Origin: Cupriavidus basilensis
GTDB taxonomy: Bacteria; Pseudomonadota; Gammaproteobacteria; Burkholderiales; Burkholderiaceae
DNA: 64,000 nucleotides
Reading direction: 5' to 3'
Assembly (NCBI RefSeq): GCF_000832305.1
Contig: NZ_CP010536.1
Location: forward strand, 4,030,001 to 4,094,000
The position numbers and the translations under genes were made by a program. Positions 37,928 to 46,416 of this stretch are shown here, piece by piece (within the stretch, counting starts at the first letter, position 1; every line of letters starts with the position of its first letter). The notes beneath the pieces were generated by a model, which did no database searches, was not told where the DNA came from, and saw nothing but the letters and a program-made list of their open reading frames with translations.

Positions 37928-40900
37928 TCACCCCTCCTCCGCCGGCAACACTTTCCGGTCAAACGCAATCTCAAATCCATCTGGCACCGGTTTGAATGGC
38001 TTGGTTGGAGACCGGTGGCTGCTCTGAAACTGTCGTAGTGCCTGCACGTCGATTTCACCGATCACACAATAGTCAGTCACGCCCCCTTTGACTCGAAGCA
38101 GGTCACGTTGCCAACTCTCTTTGAACGGGGCGCGTATGCGGCTGTCGCCGTATTGGCGGTCGTTGCACTGAATGATGTAAGCATGCACGTCCAGTGCCGC
38201 CGATTCCACCAGGGCGTTGAAGGTTTCGGTATCCTGGTTCCACTCCGGCACAAACAGGGCGTCCACTTTGCCGCGCAAGGCGGCACGGTAACTGATGTTG
38301 GTCAATTCGCTGCAGACCAGCAGCGCAAAACGCAGATCGCCATGCTGCAGGATTGGCGGTGTCTGCCAAGCCTTGTCAGGCTTTAGCTCTAGTTTGGCCA
38401 GGCGCGTTAGCTCTTGCTCCTCGTGCAATGCTGGTCGCTGCTTGTCCTGCCGGTAAATCATCAGCGAGGGGAATCCGAGGCCGTCGTGCGACAGTGCGGC
38501 CCACACCTGATTGCGCACCCGCGCCTTGCTGGCGTGCAGGTATTCGATGCCGGTGATCAGCGATATACCACGCCCCTGCAACTTGCGGGCGATGCGGATG
38601 AACCAGTGTGCGGGCAGGGCAAGCTCGGGCAGTACGAGGTAACGGCTGTGCTGCGGCTGGGCAATCACCCCGTCGAGCAATCGACACAGGCGTGCATAGC
38701 GCTCGGCGTCGGGGTCAGGCATCCGCATGACCGCCGCCGTCCAGCTCGCCATGCGTGTTTTCCAACTGGACACGGCAATGCCATATCGGCGCTGCGGCTG
38801 GTCATCCGGAATCTGCAGCACGCCATGCTTATCGAAGCTGGGTGCAGCCTCGCCCAGGTTGAAGCCACGCACCGCAAGAACCACCGCTTTCATGGCAGCA
38901 TGCTCCGAGGCCTCATAGGCTGCCTTGTTCAGAATGAACAGCTCAGGCAGGTTGTATGGGCGGGAGGCAAACAGCAACCCATGCGGGAGGTTTTTGAACC
39001 GGGTCAACTTGGCAAGTATTTGGCTACCTTTGATCACGTTGTCGGGCAGCAAGTCTGCCGCGTTGGCGCAGTGTGTGGCTGTCTTCTTGGCCGGAATGCC
39101 GCGCTGGGCCACCATCTCGCTGGGTAGGCCGATGAAGCGGAAAGGCATGTGCGCCAGGTCGAACGAAAACAGGCGCGCTTGCTCGGCTTGAAAGCCTTTG
39201 GGGGACAAGAACCAGTTCAGGAGGACATCGACATCCAGAACCGGCAGATAGTCCGCCATGTGCGCTTGCCATGCTTGCTGGCCGGCCTTGGACAATCGCG
39301 GTGGAAAAGCCGCGCTGATGCTTTCTCGCACGGTCGTGTAAAGCTGGCTTTGCCAGCGGGCCATCAGCTCATTGCCGAGCGGCACGTGCTCTGCAGGGCA
39401 GGCCTTAACACCGAGCGCGCAGTTTTGCTTTACTTGCTTGCAGAGTTGTTCGAGCGCACGCAGGATCTTGCGCAGAGCTTCAAAGTCTTCGCACGCCGTT
39501 GCTAGGCGAATAACCCGTGGCAAGTAAACCGCCAGATCAAAAAACTGCGGTAGCACCAGTACATGCTGGACAAACGCGCGGAAGAAGGCTTGGCGATGTT
39601 CTCGCCAAGCGTCCGGCGTCAGATCACGCTCGTAGGCTTCGAAGTCCCGCAGCTTGATGGCAAAGCCGGCGCGGCGCATCGTCAAGGCATCGGTCTTGCG
39701 CAGGTTGTCGGCGGCCTCGCCGTCGCTTTGCGTTGCGGCGAGCAAGTCAGTGCCAACGTGGCTGGCGGATAGCGGCAATCTGGGCATGGCGCGCCATTCG
39801 CTGGCACGCTCATGGATCTGGTGGGCAATTGCGTCCACCAGTGTCTTGCCCGGTTCTCCCGCCAGTAGAAATACCTTGTTCTTCGCGTTGGCAAAATGGA
39901 TGCGGCTGTCGCTCAGATAGTCCGGCTCAAAGCCAATCTGTTTGTGCTCAGATTGCGCCACCCAGCCCAACTTGCCGCGAGAACGCGCGAACAGCCACTC
40001 CCAGAGCTCGGACGTTGAGCGAAAACCTGCAGCGTTCTCCATGACCAACAGGATGTCGTCCACATAACGGCCGTAATACAGAGGCGCACACTGCTGCTCG
40101 ACGATTCGGTCCAGCTCCGCAAGCGCGACATTCGCCACGACTGCTGAGGCAGGTAGCCCGACCGGCAATCCTTTCTTCAAGGGTGTCGCCGCTGCCCAAG
40201 CCAGTAAGGCCTGAATGAACATGCGATGGAGCTTGGCCTGATGGGCGGCCAGTTCCAGTCCCAGCACACCCGTGACGAAAGCCGGATTGAGCATGAAGCC
40301 GGGGTTCAGCTCGTGATAGAAGGAGCTGACATCCGCGGTGAGCGCCACGATCTTCTTGCCGGCATCCAGTGCGCTTCGCATGGTTGCGATGCCCTTGTCG
40401 CGCCAGTCGCGGAAAGGCTTGAGATAAGGCTGGAAAGAGCCGAGAGAGAGCTTGTTGATGCCCCTTCCGTCTTGGGTGCGGCGTAGACGATTGCCAAAAG
40501 CGCAGCCGCTCAGCTCGGCATCGAACAGGTGGCCTACCTCCAGCATCCACAGCGCGGACAGCACATGAAAGTCCACGCTGCATTGCGCCATCACCCGAAA
40601 CTCGGCTTTGGGCCTTTGAGGCTCGTCGCCTTCTGCCAGCAGGTGGCAGGCATTTGCCCATTCGTCCGCCGGAGAGGAAAAAATCATGCCGTTCCCGTGC
40701 TGCTCGCGGTACCGATCCCAGCATGACATGTCCACAGACTTGGTAGCCAAGGTCCAACTGCCGATGAACTCGGGTTGTGTTACCCAAGACTCATCGTCAC
40801 CATGAATCTTGGCGAGTAGGGCTATCAGGTTGGCGTGCAGCTTGTCCTCATAGTCTGCAATCGCTGCGATCGAAGCATGGGATGAGTAGTACAAGTCAAC

Positions 40901-41002
40901 TTTGGCTTTGCGGTAGGCCAAGCCAAGATCATGGAGGCTGGTCACTGGTCTTGTATATTCTGGCGGGGGTTCCGGGCCGGTTCTGGGCGGCCTTCGACTC
41001 AA
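37928..41002 (-). CDS. Reverse transcriptase-nitrilase fusion (DRT type 1/UG-class defence RT)
   Basis: 1024 residues. The N-terminal half is a reverse transcriptase: motif A ALTADVSSFYH (Asp224), motif B GLPVGLPASAVVANVAL (near 278-294) and catalytic YVDD (313-316). The middle is a helical region; the C-terminal domain (about 735-1000) is a carbon-nitrogen hydrolase with the catalytic triad visible as Glu793 (LVLPELALP), Lys854 (YRQDKQRP) and Cys897 (LLVCSELTN). This fusion is the mark of the nitrilase-bearing UG reverse transcriptases that act in phage defence (DRT type 1 and relatives). The start overlaps the stop of the GHKL gene by four bases. All active sites are intact. Confidence 0.9.
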   Translation of the reverse strand: MSRRPPRTGPEPPPEYTRPVTSLHDLGLAYRKAKVDLYYSSHASIAAIADYEDKLHANLIALLAKIHGDDESWVTQPEFIGSWTLATKSVDMSCWDRYREQHGNGMIFSSPADEWANACHLLAEGDEPQRPKAEFRVMAQCSVDFHVLSALWMLEVGHLFDAELSGCAFGNRLRRTQDGRGINKLSLGSFQPYLKPFRDWRDKGIATMRSALDAGKKIVALTADVSSFYHELNPGFMLNPAFVTGVLGLELAAHQAKLHRMFIQALLAWAAATPLKKGLPVGLPASAVVANVALAELDRIVEQQCAPLYYGRYVDDILLVMENAAGFRSTSELWEWLFARSRGKLGWVAQSEHKQIGFEPDYLSDSRIHFANAKNKVFLLAGEPGKTLVDAIAHQIHERASEWRAMPRLPLSASHVGTDLLAATQSDGEAADNLRKTDALTMRRAGFAIKLRDFEAYERDLTPDAWREHRQAFFRAFVQHVLVLPQFFDLAVYLPRVIRLATACEDFEALRKILRALEQLCKQVKQNCALGVKACPAEHVPLGNELMARWQSQLYTTVRESISAAFPPRLSKAGQQAWQAHMADYLPVLDVDVLLNWFLSPKGFQAEQARLFSFDLAHMPFRFIGLPSEMVAQRGIPAKKTATHCANAADLLPDNVIKGSQILAKLTRFKNLPHGLLFASRPYNLPELFILNKAAYEASEHAAMKAVVLAVRGFNLGEAAPSFDKHGVLQIPDDQPQRRYGIAVSSWKTRMASWTAAVMRMPDPDAERYARLCRLLDGVIAQPQHSRYLVLPELALPAHWFIRIARKLQGRGISLITGIEYLHASKARVRNQVWAALSHDGLGFPSLMIYRQDKQRPALHEEQELTRLAKLELKPDKAWQTPPILQHGDLRFALLVCSELTNISYRAALRGKVDALFVPEWNQDTETFNALVESAALDVHAYIIQCNDRQYGDSRIRAPFKESWQRDLLRVKGGVTDYCVIGEIDVQALRQFQSSHRSPTKPFKPVPDGFEIAFDRKVLPAEEG

Positions 41003-43014
41003 TTGATAGGTATTTGCAGGCGCTCAAAGAACGCGCGGTTGCGCTTCTTTGCATCGGTAAGGACCTTGTCGTAAGACACGATTTCTATGTAGCAACCCTG
41101 GGCCTGGTGATACTTGAAGAAGCCTTCATTGTCTGGCGTTTTAACAAAGTCGTGGTTGTCGGCAATGGCCTTGATGCGAGGCGTCAGACTGCAGAGGATG
41201 TATGCATAGAACGGGATGGAGCCAACGTTAATGGTCTTGCCATCCTTGTCCTTGGCCTGCCCTTCCTTAATTTTTCTGACGTAGCGGAGAACTTGCTCCA
41301 CCGGGTTCTCGTCCTTTGCCGGGTACTCGTTGCGCTCGGGCCGCTTAAACTCGACGACAACCACCGACTGGTACGGGCTCTTCGTCTCAGAGAAGGCCCG
41401 CGCCGTATTGAAGATGGCCAGGTCGGGCTCATCGCCGCCGGTGGCATTCACTGCTCTCAGCCGCGTCATCGGAAGATCGGACGCCAGATACGAGTGGTAG
41501 GCCAGGCGCTCGTCAACGACCCACAGGTTCTGCCGAGAGAATTCGACATCTTCGGAGTCAGCCTGCATCGGATAGATGAGGCTGTGCACGAGGTCCTCGC
41601 GTGCGTAGGACCCCGACTCTTGTACCTTGAGCGCGGCTTCCAGCATTTCCAAGATGGTGCGCCGATGGACAACGTACTTGGCAAGGGCAGCCTTCCCGAG
41701 CTCATTCTCCTCGTCGAGGAATTGCTGATACAGGGCCGCGTACTCAGGCGAACCAGCCACAGTATCGAGCGGCCCCTTCCTGATATCCGCCGCGCGCTGC
41801 CGGTGCTCCAACTCAATGTCCTTCTGCGTCTTGTATAGCTCGATGTCGAGCTGGTCTTTCGACACGTTGGCTGGAATGCGTTCCAGCTTGTCTCGATAGC
41901 GCTCTTGCAGCTGGAACCGGTACTGCGGTGCGTCCTGCTGAATGAAGTTTTCGATAAGCTGACGCTTCTCCTCGCGCAGCTGCGTCGTGTACGGCTCGGC
42001 GACCTGCTTGAGCGCCTTCACGACCTCGGCATCAAGCTCTTCGCGCGTCATCTCTCCCGGGAAATCCAGGTCGGCTTCCTGCAGAAACATAAAGGCCGTG
42101 CGCTCAGCGCTGACCTTGGCGTCAAGGTACGGGGCGACGACGTAGGTGCGGAAGACGAACTGCTCGCCCTGGTCGTCGGTGAGGCGCCCCTGCAGGTCGG
42201 GTATTGCCTTGCTCGCCTTCCACTCCAGCACCTCACGCTGGTTCGCGCAATACGAGATGGTGTGGTTCTTGGCCGCGCTGGACTGGTAACGCAGGACGGT
42301 CACCTTGAAGTTATGGCCCTTGAGCTCGAACGTCACCTCCTGTGCCCGCTCCTTCGCTTCCTCGGCAAAGATGTAGTTCAGGTTGCACGACTGCCCGTCG
42401 GCGTCGTGGAGAAAGATTTGCGGACAGCGACCGCCCACGAAGTGGATGAGCAGGTGGTCGATGACCTTGTGGGCGATGGTCTCAAGCGACTTAGGAAAGT
42501 GCTTTTCGTATTCGGCACGCAAGCTGGTGAGCTTCACCGAGGTCCGCCGTTCCTTCACCTCGGCTTCGTCGACCTCCTCTCCCTCGACTCCTTCCGTCGT
42601 CACGACGAACCGGAAGGTTCGGCGCATCCAGTGGTCGTCATCTTGGCAGTAGGTGCTGTCGATAGCGGCTTGGTTGAATACCTTGAGCCAGGTGAAGCGG
42701 CCAATGCCCTTGTTGCCTCGGGTTGCCTTGCGGGTCGAGTCGGAGAGGAAAAACGCGCGAACGTTGCCGTCGTTGAAACCAGCGCCGTTATCGACGATGG
42801 TGATGTCCCGGATAGCTGCCAGCGCTGTTTCCTCGTTGCCGGCCAATGCCACCTGACGGGCCTCTCGCTCAAGATACACGTCGATACGGCCATCGCCGGC
42901 GCCGCTATCCTCGATAGCCTCAATGGAGTTCACTAGGCACTCGAAGAGCGGGATGAGCGGCTGGGTAACAGGCAACTGGAGGTTGCGTATCCGTCCGACG
43001 ATGTCTACCTGCAT
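40999..43014 (-). CDS. GHKL (HATPase) protein with C-terminal PD-(D/E)XK-like nuclease site
   Basis: 671 residues. The N-terminus holds a complete GHKL ATP-binding fold: N-box ECLVNSIEAIED (Glu25, Asn29), DNGAGF (Asp75) and GNKGIGRFTWLK (100-111), as in MutL, Hsp90 and MORC. The middle is helical. Near the C-terminus, DLAIF (Asp531) and VVVVEFKRP (Glu555-x-Lys557) form a PD-(D/E)XK-type signature, with a QVLRYVRKIKEG helix after it. It is preceded by a strong GGGGGAAGGA site and coupled to the RT-nitrilase by a four-base overlap, so the two are very likely one functional unit. I do not recognise this pair as a named defence system. Confidence 0.82.
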   Translation of the reverse strand: MQVDIVGRIRNLQLPVTQPLIPLFECLVNSIEAIEDSGAGDGRIDVYLEREARQVALAGNEETALAAIRDITIVDNGAGFNDGNVRAFFLSDSTRKATRGNKGIGRFTWLKVFNQAAIDSTYCQDDDHWMRRTFRFVVTTEGVEGEEVDEAEVKERRTSVKLTSLRAEYEKHFPKSLETIAHKVIDHLLIHFVGGRCPQIFLHDADGQSCNLNYIFAEEAKERAQEVTFELKGHNFKVTVLRYQSSAAKNHTISYCANQREVLEWKASKAIPDLQGRLTDDQGEQFVFRTYVVAPYLDAKVSAERTAFMFLQEADLDFPGEMTREELDAEVVKALKQVAEPYTTQLREEKRQLIENFIQQDAPQYRFQLQERYRDKLERIPANVSKDQLDIELYKTQKDIELEHRQRAADIRKGPLDTVAGSPEYAALYQQFLDEENELGKAALAKYVVHRRTILEMLEAALKVQESGSYAREDLVHSLIYPMQADSEDVEFSRQNLWVVDERLAYHSYLASDLPMTRLRAVNATGGDEPDLAIFNTARAFSETKSPYQSVVVVEFKRPERNEYPAKDENPVEQVLRYVRKIKEGQAKDKDGKTINVGSIPFYAYILCSLTPRIKAIADNHDFVKTPDNEGFFKYHQAQGCYIEIVSYDKVLTDAKKRNRAFFERLQIPIN

Positions 43015-43301
43015 GGCTGTCCTTCCCCCACTTTCGAGTCTTTTAATAGGTTGCTGCCGGCATGGCGCCTCAATAGTAACCGGCTTGTAGTCGCAACCAT
43101 TGGCTGCGGATGGCAGATTATGGCCACTGCACCCGTCCTGTCGCCAACTCCGAGTGACAGCACCCAGTCTGCGGATTTACTGATCGATGCAACGGGTGCT
43201 GGAAATCGTCCGACCGAGGTCTCACCCGCCGTAGACAAGATGCGGCGCAACGAGCAAAAGACCGATCCAGATCTCCAGACATGCAAGCAGGGCGCCGGCA
43301 G

Positions 43302-44477
43302 TCATGCACCATCTGGTAAAGCCCTGCCAACCGCCATCGTCAATGCCCGCGACCTCGCCGTCGGCTTGACATGGATCGATTGGTCCTTCTCGTGAGCAAA
43401 GTAACCGACTAGGTAGTCCGTCAATCGTGTCACGTGGCGTTCGTCATGCCCCATGAGAGGGTCCAACACCCACCGCCCTTGCCGTTTCAATGGCAGACGA
43501 TAATCCGGCGCGTGGCAGTTAAACACGAAACCCCGTCCATCGGTAGCCCTGAACCACCGTCGAGAAAGAGCGGCAATCACCGCATCTGTCGTGATGTTCT
43601 TTGGCCGGTTGGCGTCGACGAAGAAGCAGCAGTGGAAGTGATTGGCACCGTTCGACCCGCGCTCCATCTTGGTGATGTAGCCACGCATGTATTGCAAGAT
43701 CTGCTTGTCCGCATCTCGGTAGAAATTGGCAAAAAACCGTGTCCGATCCTGGATCGCGACGCGGGTATCAATTCGTGCCCGTGACTCTGGGTTCTCTGAC
43801 GGCCAGCCAGCGTGGGCAGGTACAAACGCCCACTGGCCGGAATCTGCCACGCCCCATTGCCCGTATGGCATGGCGTCAGCGAGGACAAAGACCTTCTCCT
43901 GATACTGGAAATCTTGCCGGATCGGCTCCAATCGATCCCCGCCCTTAAGCAGCTTCGGTACGTATCCGCCAATGGATTCCGTCTGGCTGCGTTCAGTGTC
44001 GCTCTTCCACTTCCGCATTTGCGCCCATGTGTTCTGTTGCCGCGCTAGGGTACGAAGCGCTTGCACAAAGTCATTGAACACCTCCGCCTCCAGCTTCGGG
44101 ACGGCCGACAGATGCGAGCTGGGGTTGCGGAACGCGCAATAGCTCAGCCACGGGTGCTGCTGGAAGCAGGTACGAAAGAGAGCCAAGAGCGGGCTGTACG
44201 CATACCCAGGTATCACGATACCCATCAAGTCTCGCATCGCATGGAAATAATAGTCGAGTGAATATGAATCATGAACGATGACCATATTGGGCGAAGCGTA
44301 CTTGATCGCACCTGCGTGATGGATTTCAAACGGCATCCGCTCAGTTGCCAGAGCTATCCGCAGAAAAGATAACAACTCGTCGATAACAAGACCATATTCA
44401 CCAACCTCCCAAAATCGCGGATAGAGGCTCGCTACTGCTTCCCTCTGATTATCCGGGATGGAATAGTCTGATTGCAT
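43302..44477 (-). CDS. Inovirus Gp2/YagK-YfjJ-like protein with HUH replication-initiator motif
   Basis: 391 residues. The C-terminal half matches the YagK/YfjJ (inovirus Gp2) family: RFFANFYRDADKQILQYMRGYITKMERG, then NHFHCCFFVD, an HUH metal-binding motif (His280-Phe-His282), and TDYLVGYFAHEK with candidate nucleophile Tyr355 or Tyr359. HUH proteins nick DNA and start rolling-circle replication of plasmids, phages and satellites. It lies 287 bases upstream of the GHKL gene on the same strand. The ribosome site is inside a hairpin (44481-44507). It may replicate the excised island or be a relic of an integrated satellite. Confidence 0.72.
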   Translation of the reverse strand: MQSDYSIPDNQREAVASLYPRFWEVGEYGLVIDELLSFLRIALATERMPFEIHHAGAIKYASPNMVIVHDSYSLDYYFHAMRDLMGIVIPGYAYSPLLALFRTCFQQHPWLSYCAFRNPSSHLSAVPKLEAEVFNDFVQALRTLARQQNTWAQMRKWKSDTERSQTESIGGYVPKLLKGGDRLEPIRQDFQYQEKVFVLADAMPYGQWGVADSGQWAFVPAHAGWPSENPESRARIDTRVAIQDRTRFFANFYRDADKQILQYMRGYITKMERGSNGANHFHCCFFVDANRPKNITTDAVIAALSRRWFRATDGRGFVFNCHAPDYRLPLKRQGRWVLDPLMGHDERHVTRLTDYLVGYFAHEKDQSIHVKPTARSRALTMAVGRALPDGA

Positions 44478-44480
44478 GTT

Positions 44481-44507
44481 TCACCTGTGATTGTTTCTCT
44501 CAGGTGA
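44481..44507 (-). promoter_or_regulatory. Hairpin sequestering the ribosome-binding site of the HUH gene
   Basis: TCACCTG (44481-44487 on the plus strand) pairs with CAGGTGA (44501-44507). In the minus-strand mRNA the AGGUGA that serves as Shine-Dalgarno, six bases before the ATG at 44477, forms one arm of a 7-bp stem with a 13-base loop. This could hold initiator translation low. Confidence 0.45.
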
Positions 44508-44677
44508 TTCATCATTGCTGTAAGAAATAGCCCTGCAGCTGGAGCATTATCTGAGCAATGATGGACGATAATTGTCTATGAGAGACACCTCCCCTCTGTG
44601 CAGCGTCCACCCAGGGGATATTGGCGTCTTAATGAGACACCTCAGGATCACCACTCAATCATCTAAAGAACAGTTAT

Positions 44678-44724
44678 CTCACTCCCTCTAAATCATGCAT
44701 ATCTTAAATTAGAGGGACAGTGAG
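44678..44724. ncRNA. Long imperfect hairpin, candidate structured RNA or origin element
   Basis: CTCAC plus TCCCTCTAA (44678-44691) pairs with TTAGAGGGA (44709-44717) and GTGAG (44720-44724), leaving a 2-base bulge and a 17-base AT-rich loop: 14 pairs in all. Nothing T-rich follows closely, so it is not an ordinary terminator. Confidence 0.35.
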
Positions 44725-45180
44725 GCAACGGTTGCGCAGCAAACCGATTCACGGACCGAAAGACCGTGTATGCCGTGAGATTTAATAAGGAAATTCACTT
44801 TTTTCGACCTCATCCGAATACCGAGTTATCCGGATGAATGGGCGACCGGAAATTCAACTGACGGCAACCGCATGCGCGACTCGTTCCCTGCCTCATGAGC
44901 TGGATCTTCCAGTCGTTCCACCACGGCCACAGTCCTAGGGATCCCGAATTTCGTTGTCGCCGAATAGGGCGACGGAGAAGTACTGCCGCCCCGGCCAGGA
45001 ATGGCACTGCCCAATGATCTGGCTCCTCATAGCTGCATCCACCCGTTCCTGGACCTGTAGGCCAGATCACAACCATGGAGTCCGGTACTGCATTTCTTGT
45101 CGCTCCCCATGAAAGCAGCAACTACGGTCTATTCATTCCATTTTGCCCTCCATAAAACCTCTAGAGATACTCACGTTATC

Positions 45181-45220
45181 TTCTTGAAAGATTCCTTGAT
45201 GACTCCTTGATCATTCTTGA
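45181..45220. promoter_or_regulatory. Four helically phased CTTGA repeats (candidate operator or iterons)
   Basis: CTTGA occurs at 45183-45187, 45195-45199, 45206-45210 and 45216-45220, spaced 12, 11 and 10 bases, about one turn of DNA each. They end 55 bases before the next gene, whose product has a ribbon-helix-helix-like C-terminus; such proteins bind direct repeats on one face of DNA. Confidence 0.5.
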
Positions 45221-45275
45221 GTTAGTTCTGCTTAAGTCCGGTATGATCCTCATAAAGCAAGCCACTTAATAGATC

Positions 45276-46229
45276 ATGACTATCGAAGTGAACGAGACAT
45301 TAGTGCGAATTACAGAATATTGGGGGGAAACGCCTTCCTCGCGAGAGAGACGATGGCTTTGGGCTTGGTTGAAATATTTTTTCCCTGGCCGGCCAGTTCT
45401 GCTCATGAGGCCGGGTGCGTCGCCAGTTGAGTCGATCGTCCATGTCAAACCGCTGATTTTGGATAGCGATTGCGATACTGAGCTTGAACAATTGCTGAGG
45501 CAGCAAGTCGCATCTATCCAGACGCTGCGTGCCGGAAGATTTTTTAATCAAGCGGAGGATTTTGATTGGGTAGGCACCGAGCACCGGCAACTCTGCTGGC
45601 TCATTAACCACACCCACAACTTACTGAGAATTAGAGTACCAGATGCCGAGGCACGTTTTAGCAAGCGAGATTATCTCATTTGCCTAATTGATCTTGTCCT
45701 AGCCTCTTTGCTTGACAAGAAGAACTATCTCGATAGACTTCATCAATCGTGGCTTCGACATTTGCGGGATACGTCCTATCTGAATTGGTTTAGCGATGAT
45801 GACGAACCGGGGCGATGCGATTTTGCATGGCAAGTTCTTGATACCCGAATGCAATACACGCTACTAGACTCAATTCAACTAAATCCCGTCATTGGCCAGG
45901 AATTCAGAAAATACCCCGGCGGCACGGGATTGAAATGCTATTTCGATTCGCTTCAGGTTTCTGATTTTGAGAAGCAAAGTCACGTAGCTCACATCAAAAA
46001 ACTCTGGAGCCAGCGAAAATACCGTAAGAAACAGGAAAAGAATAAAATTCGTCAGAGGAATTTTGTTCTGCCTGATGCAACCATTAAGAATCTGGACAAG
46101 CTAGCCAAAGGGCTTGGCGTATCTCGTACCCAGGTCCTAGAGAGGTTAATCGAACTCGCCGTCAGACACGGCATGCCCGGTGCGCTAGCAGATCCAGGCA
46201 CAACCTTCGATTTGCCCGGGGATTACTGA
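45276..46229 (+). CDS. Ribbon-helix-helix-like protein of unknown function
   Basis: 317 residues. The first 240 are unrecognised, rich in aromatic and charged residues (RRWLWAWLKYFFPGRP, LCWLINHTHNLLRIRV, KRDYLICLIDLVLASLLDKKNYLDRL). A basic linker (QRKYRKKQEKNKIRQR) leads to a C-terminal NFVLPDATIKNLDKLAKGLGVSRTQVLERLIELAVRHG that matches a ribbon-helix-helix DNA-binding unit: strand, helix, turn, helix. The gene is noticeably richer in A+T than its neighbours, suggesting a separate recent origin. Phased direct repeats upstream suggest self-regulation. Start ATG at 45276; no strong ribosome site. Confidence 0.7.
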   Translation: MTIEVNETLVRITEYWGETPSSRERRWLWAWLKYFFPGRPVLLMRPGASPVESIVHVKPLILDSDCDTELEQLLRQQVASIQTLRAGRFFNQAEDFDWVGTEHRQLCWLINHTHNLLRIRVPDAEARFSKRDYLICLIDLVLASLLDKKNYLDRLHQSWLRHLRDTSYLNWFSDDDEPGRCDFAWQVLDTRMQYTLLDSIQLNPVIGQEFRKYPGGTGLKCYFDSLQVSDFEKQSHVAHIKKLWSQRKYRKKQEKNKIRQRNFVLPDATIKNLDKLAKGLGVSRTQVLERLIELAVRHGMPGALADPGTTFDLPGDY

Positions 46230-46416
46230 TTTGAGGGCTTTGTACGGGCGGCTGGAAATCAGCACCAACTGACTGGCGGCATCACGATGTCTGCGCATGG
46301 CCGGCGTGCTTGGCCAATATGCCGAACACCATCTGGACTGCGCCCAAAGCGGCCGCAATTGGCCGATCGGGACGGGAGTCCGACGGGTATCTCCCCGCCC
46401 CATACAGGCCAAAAAA

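Larger units (their letters stand above)
44478..45275. other. AT-richer intergenic region of about 800 bp with hairpins and repeats
   Basis: Separates the divergent HUH and ribbon-helix-helix genes. Contains the ribosome-site hairpin, a direct repeat GAGACACCTC (44582-44591 and 44634-44643), a long hairpin (44678-44724), a 7-bp dyad TCATCCG/CGGATGA (44810-44816 with 44831-44837) and phased CTTGA repeats (45183-45220). No convincing reading frame. It has the look of a replication origin or of a region encoding a structured RNA. Confidence 0.55.

Noticed and set aside
46230..46416. Terminator or small gene between the convergent unknown genes
   Set aside because: No clear stem with T run and no supported reading frame.
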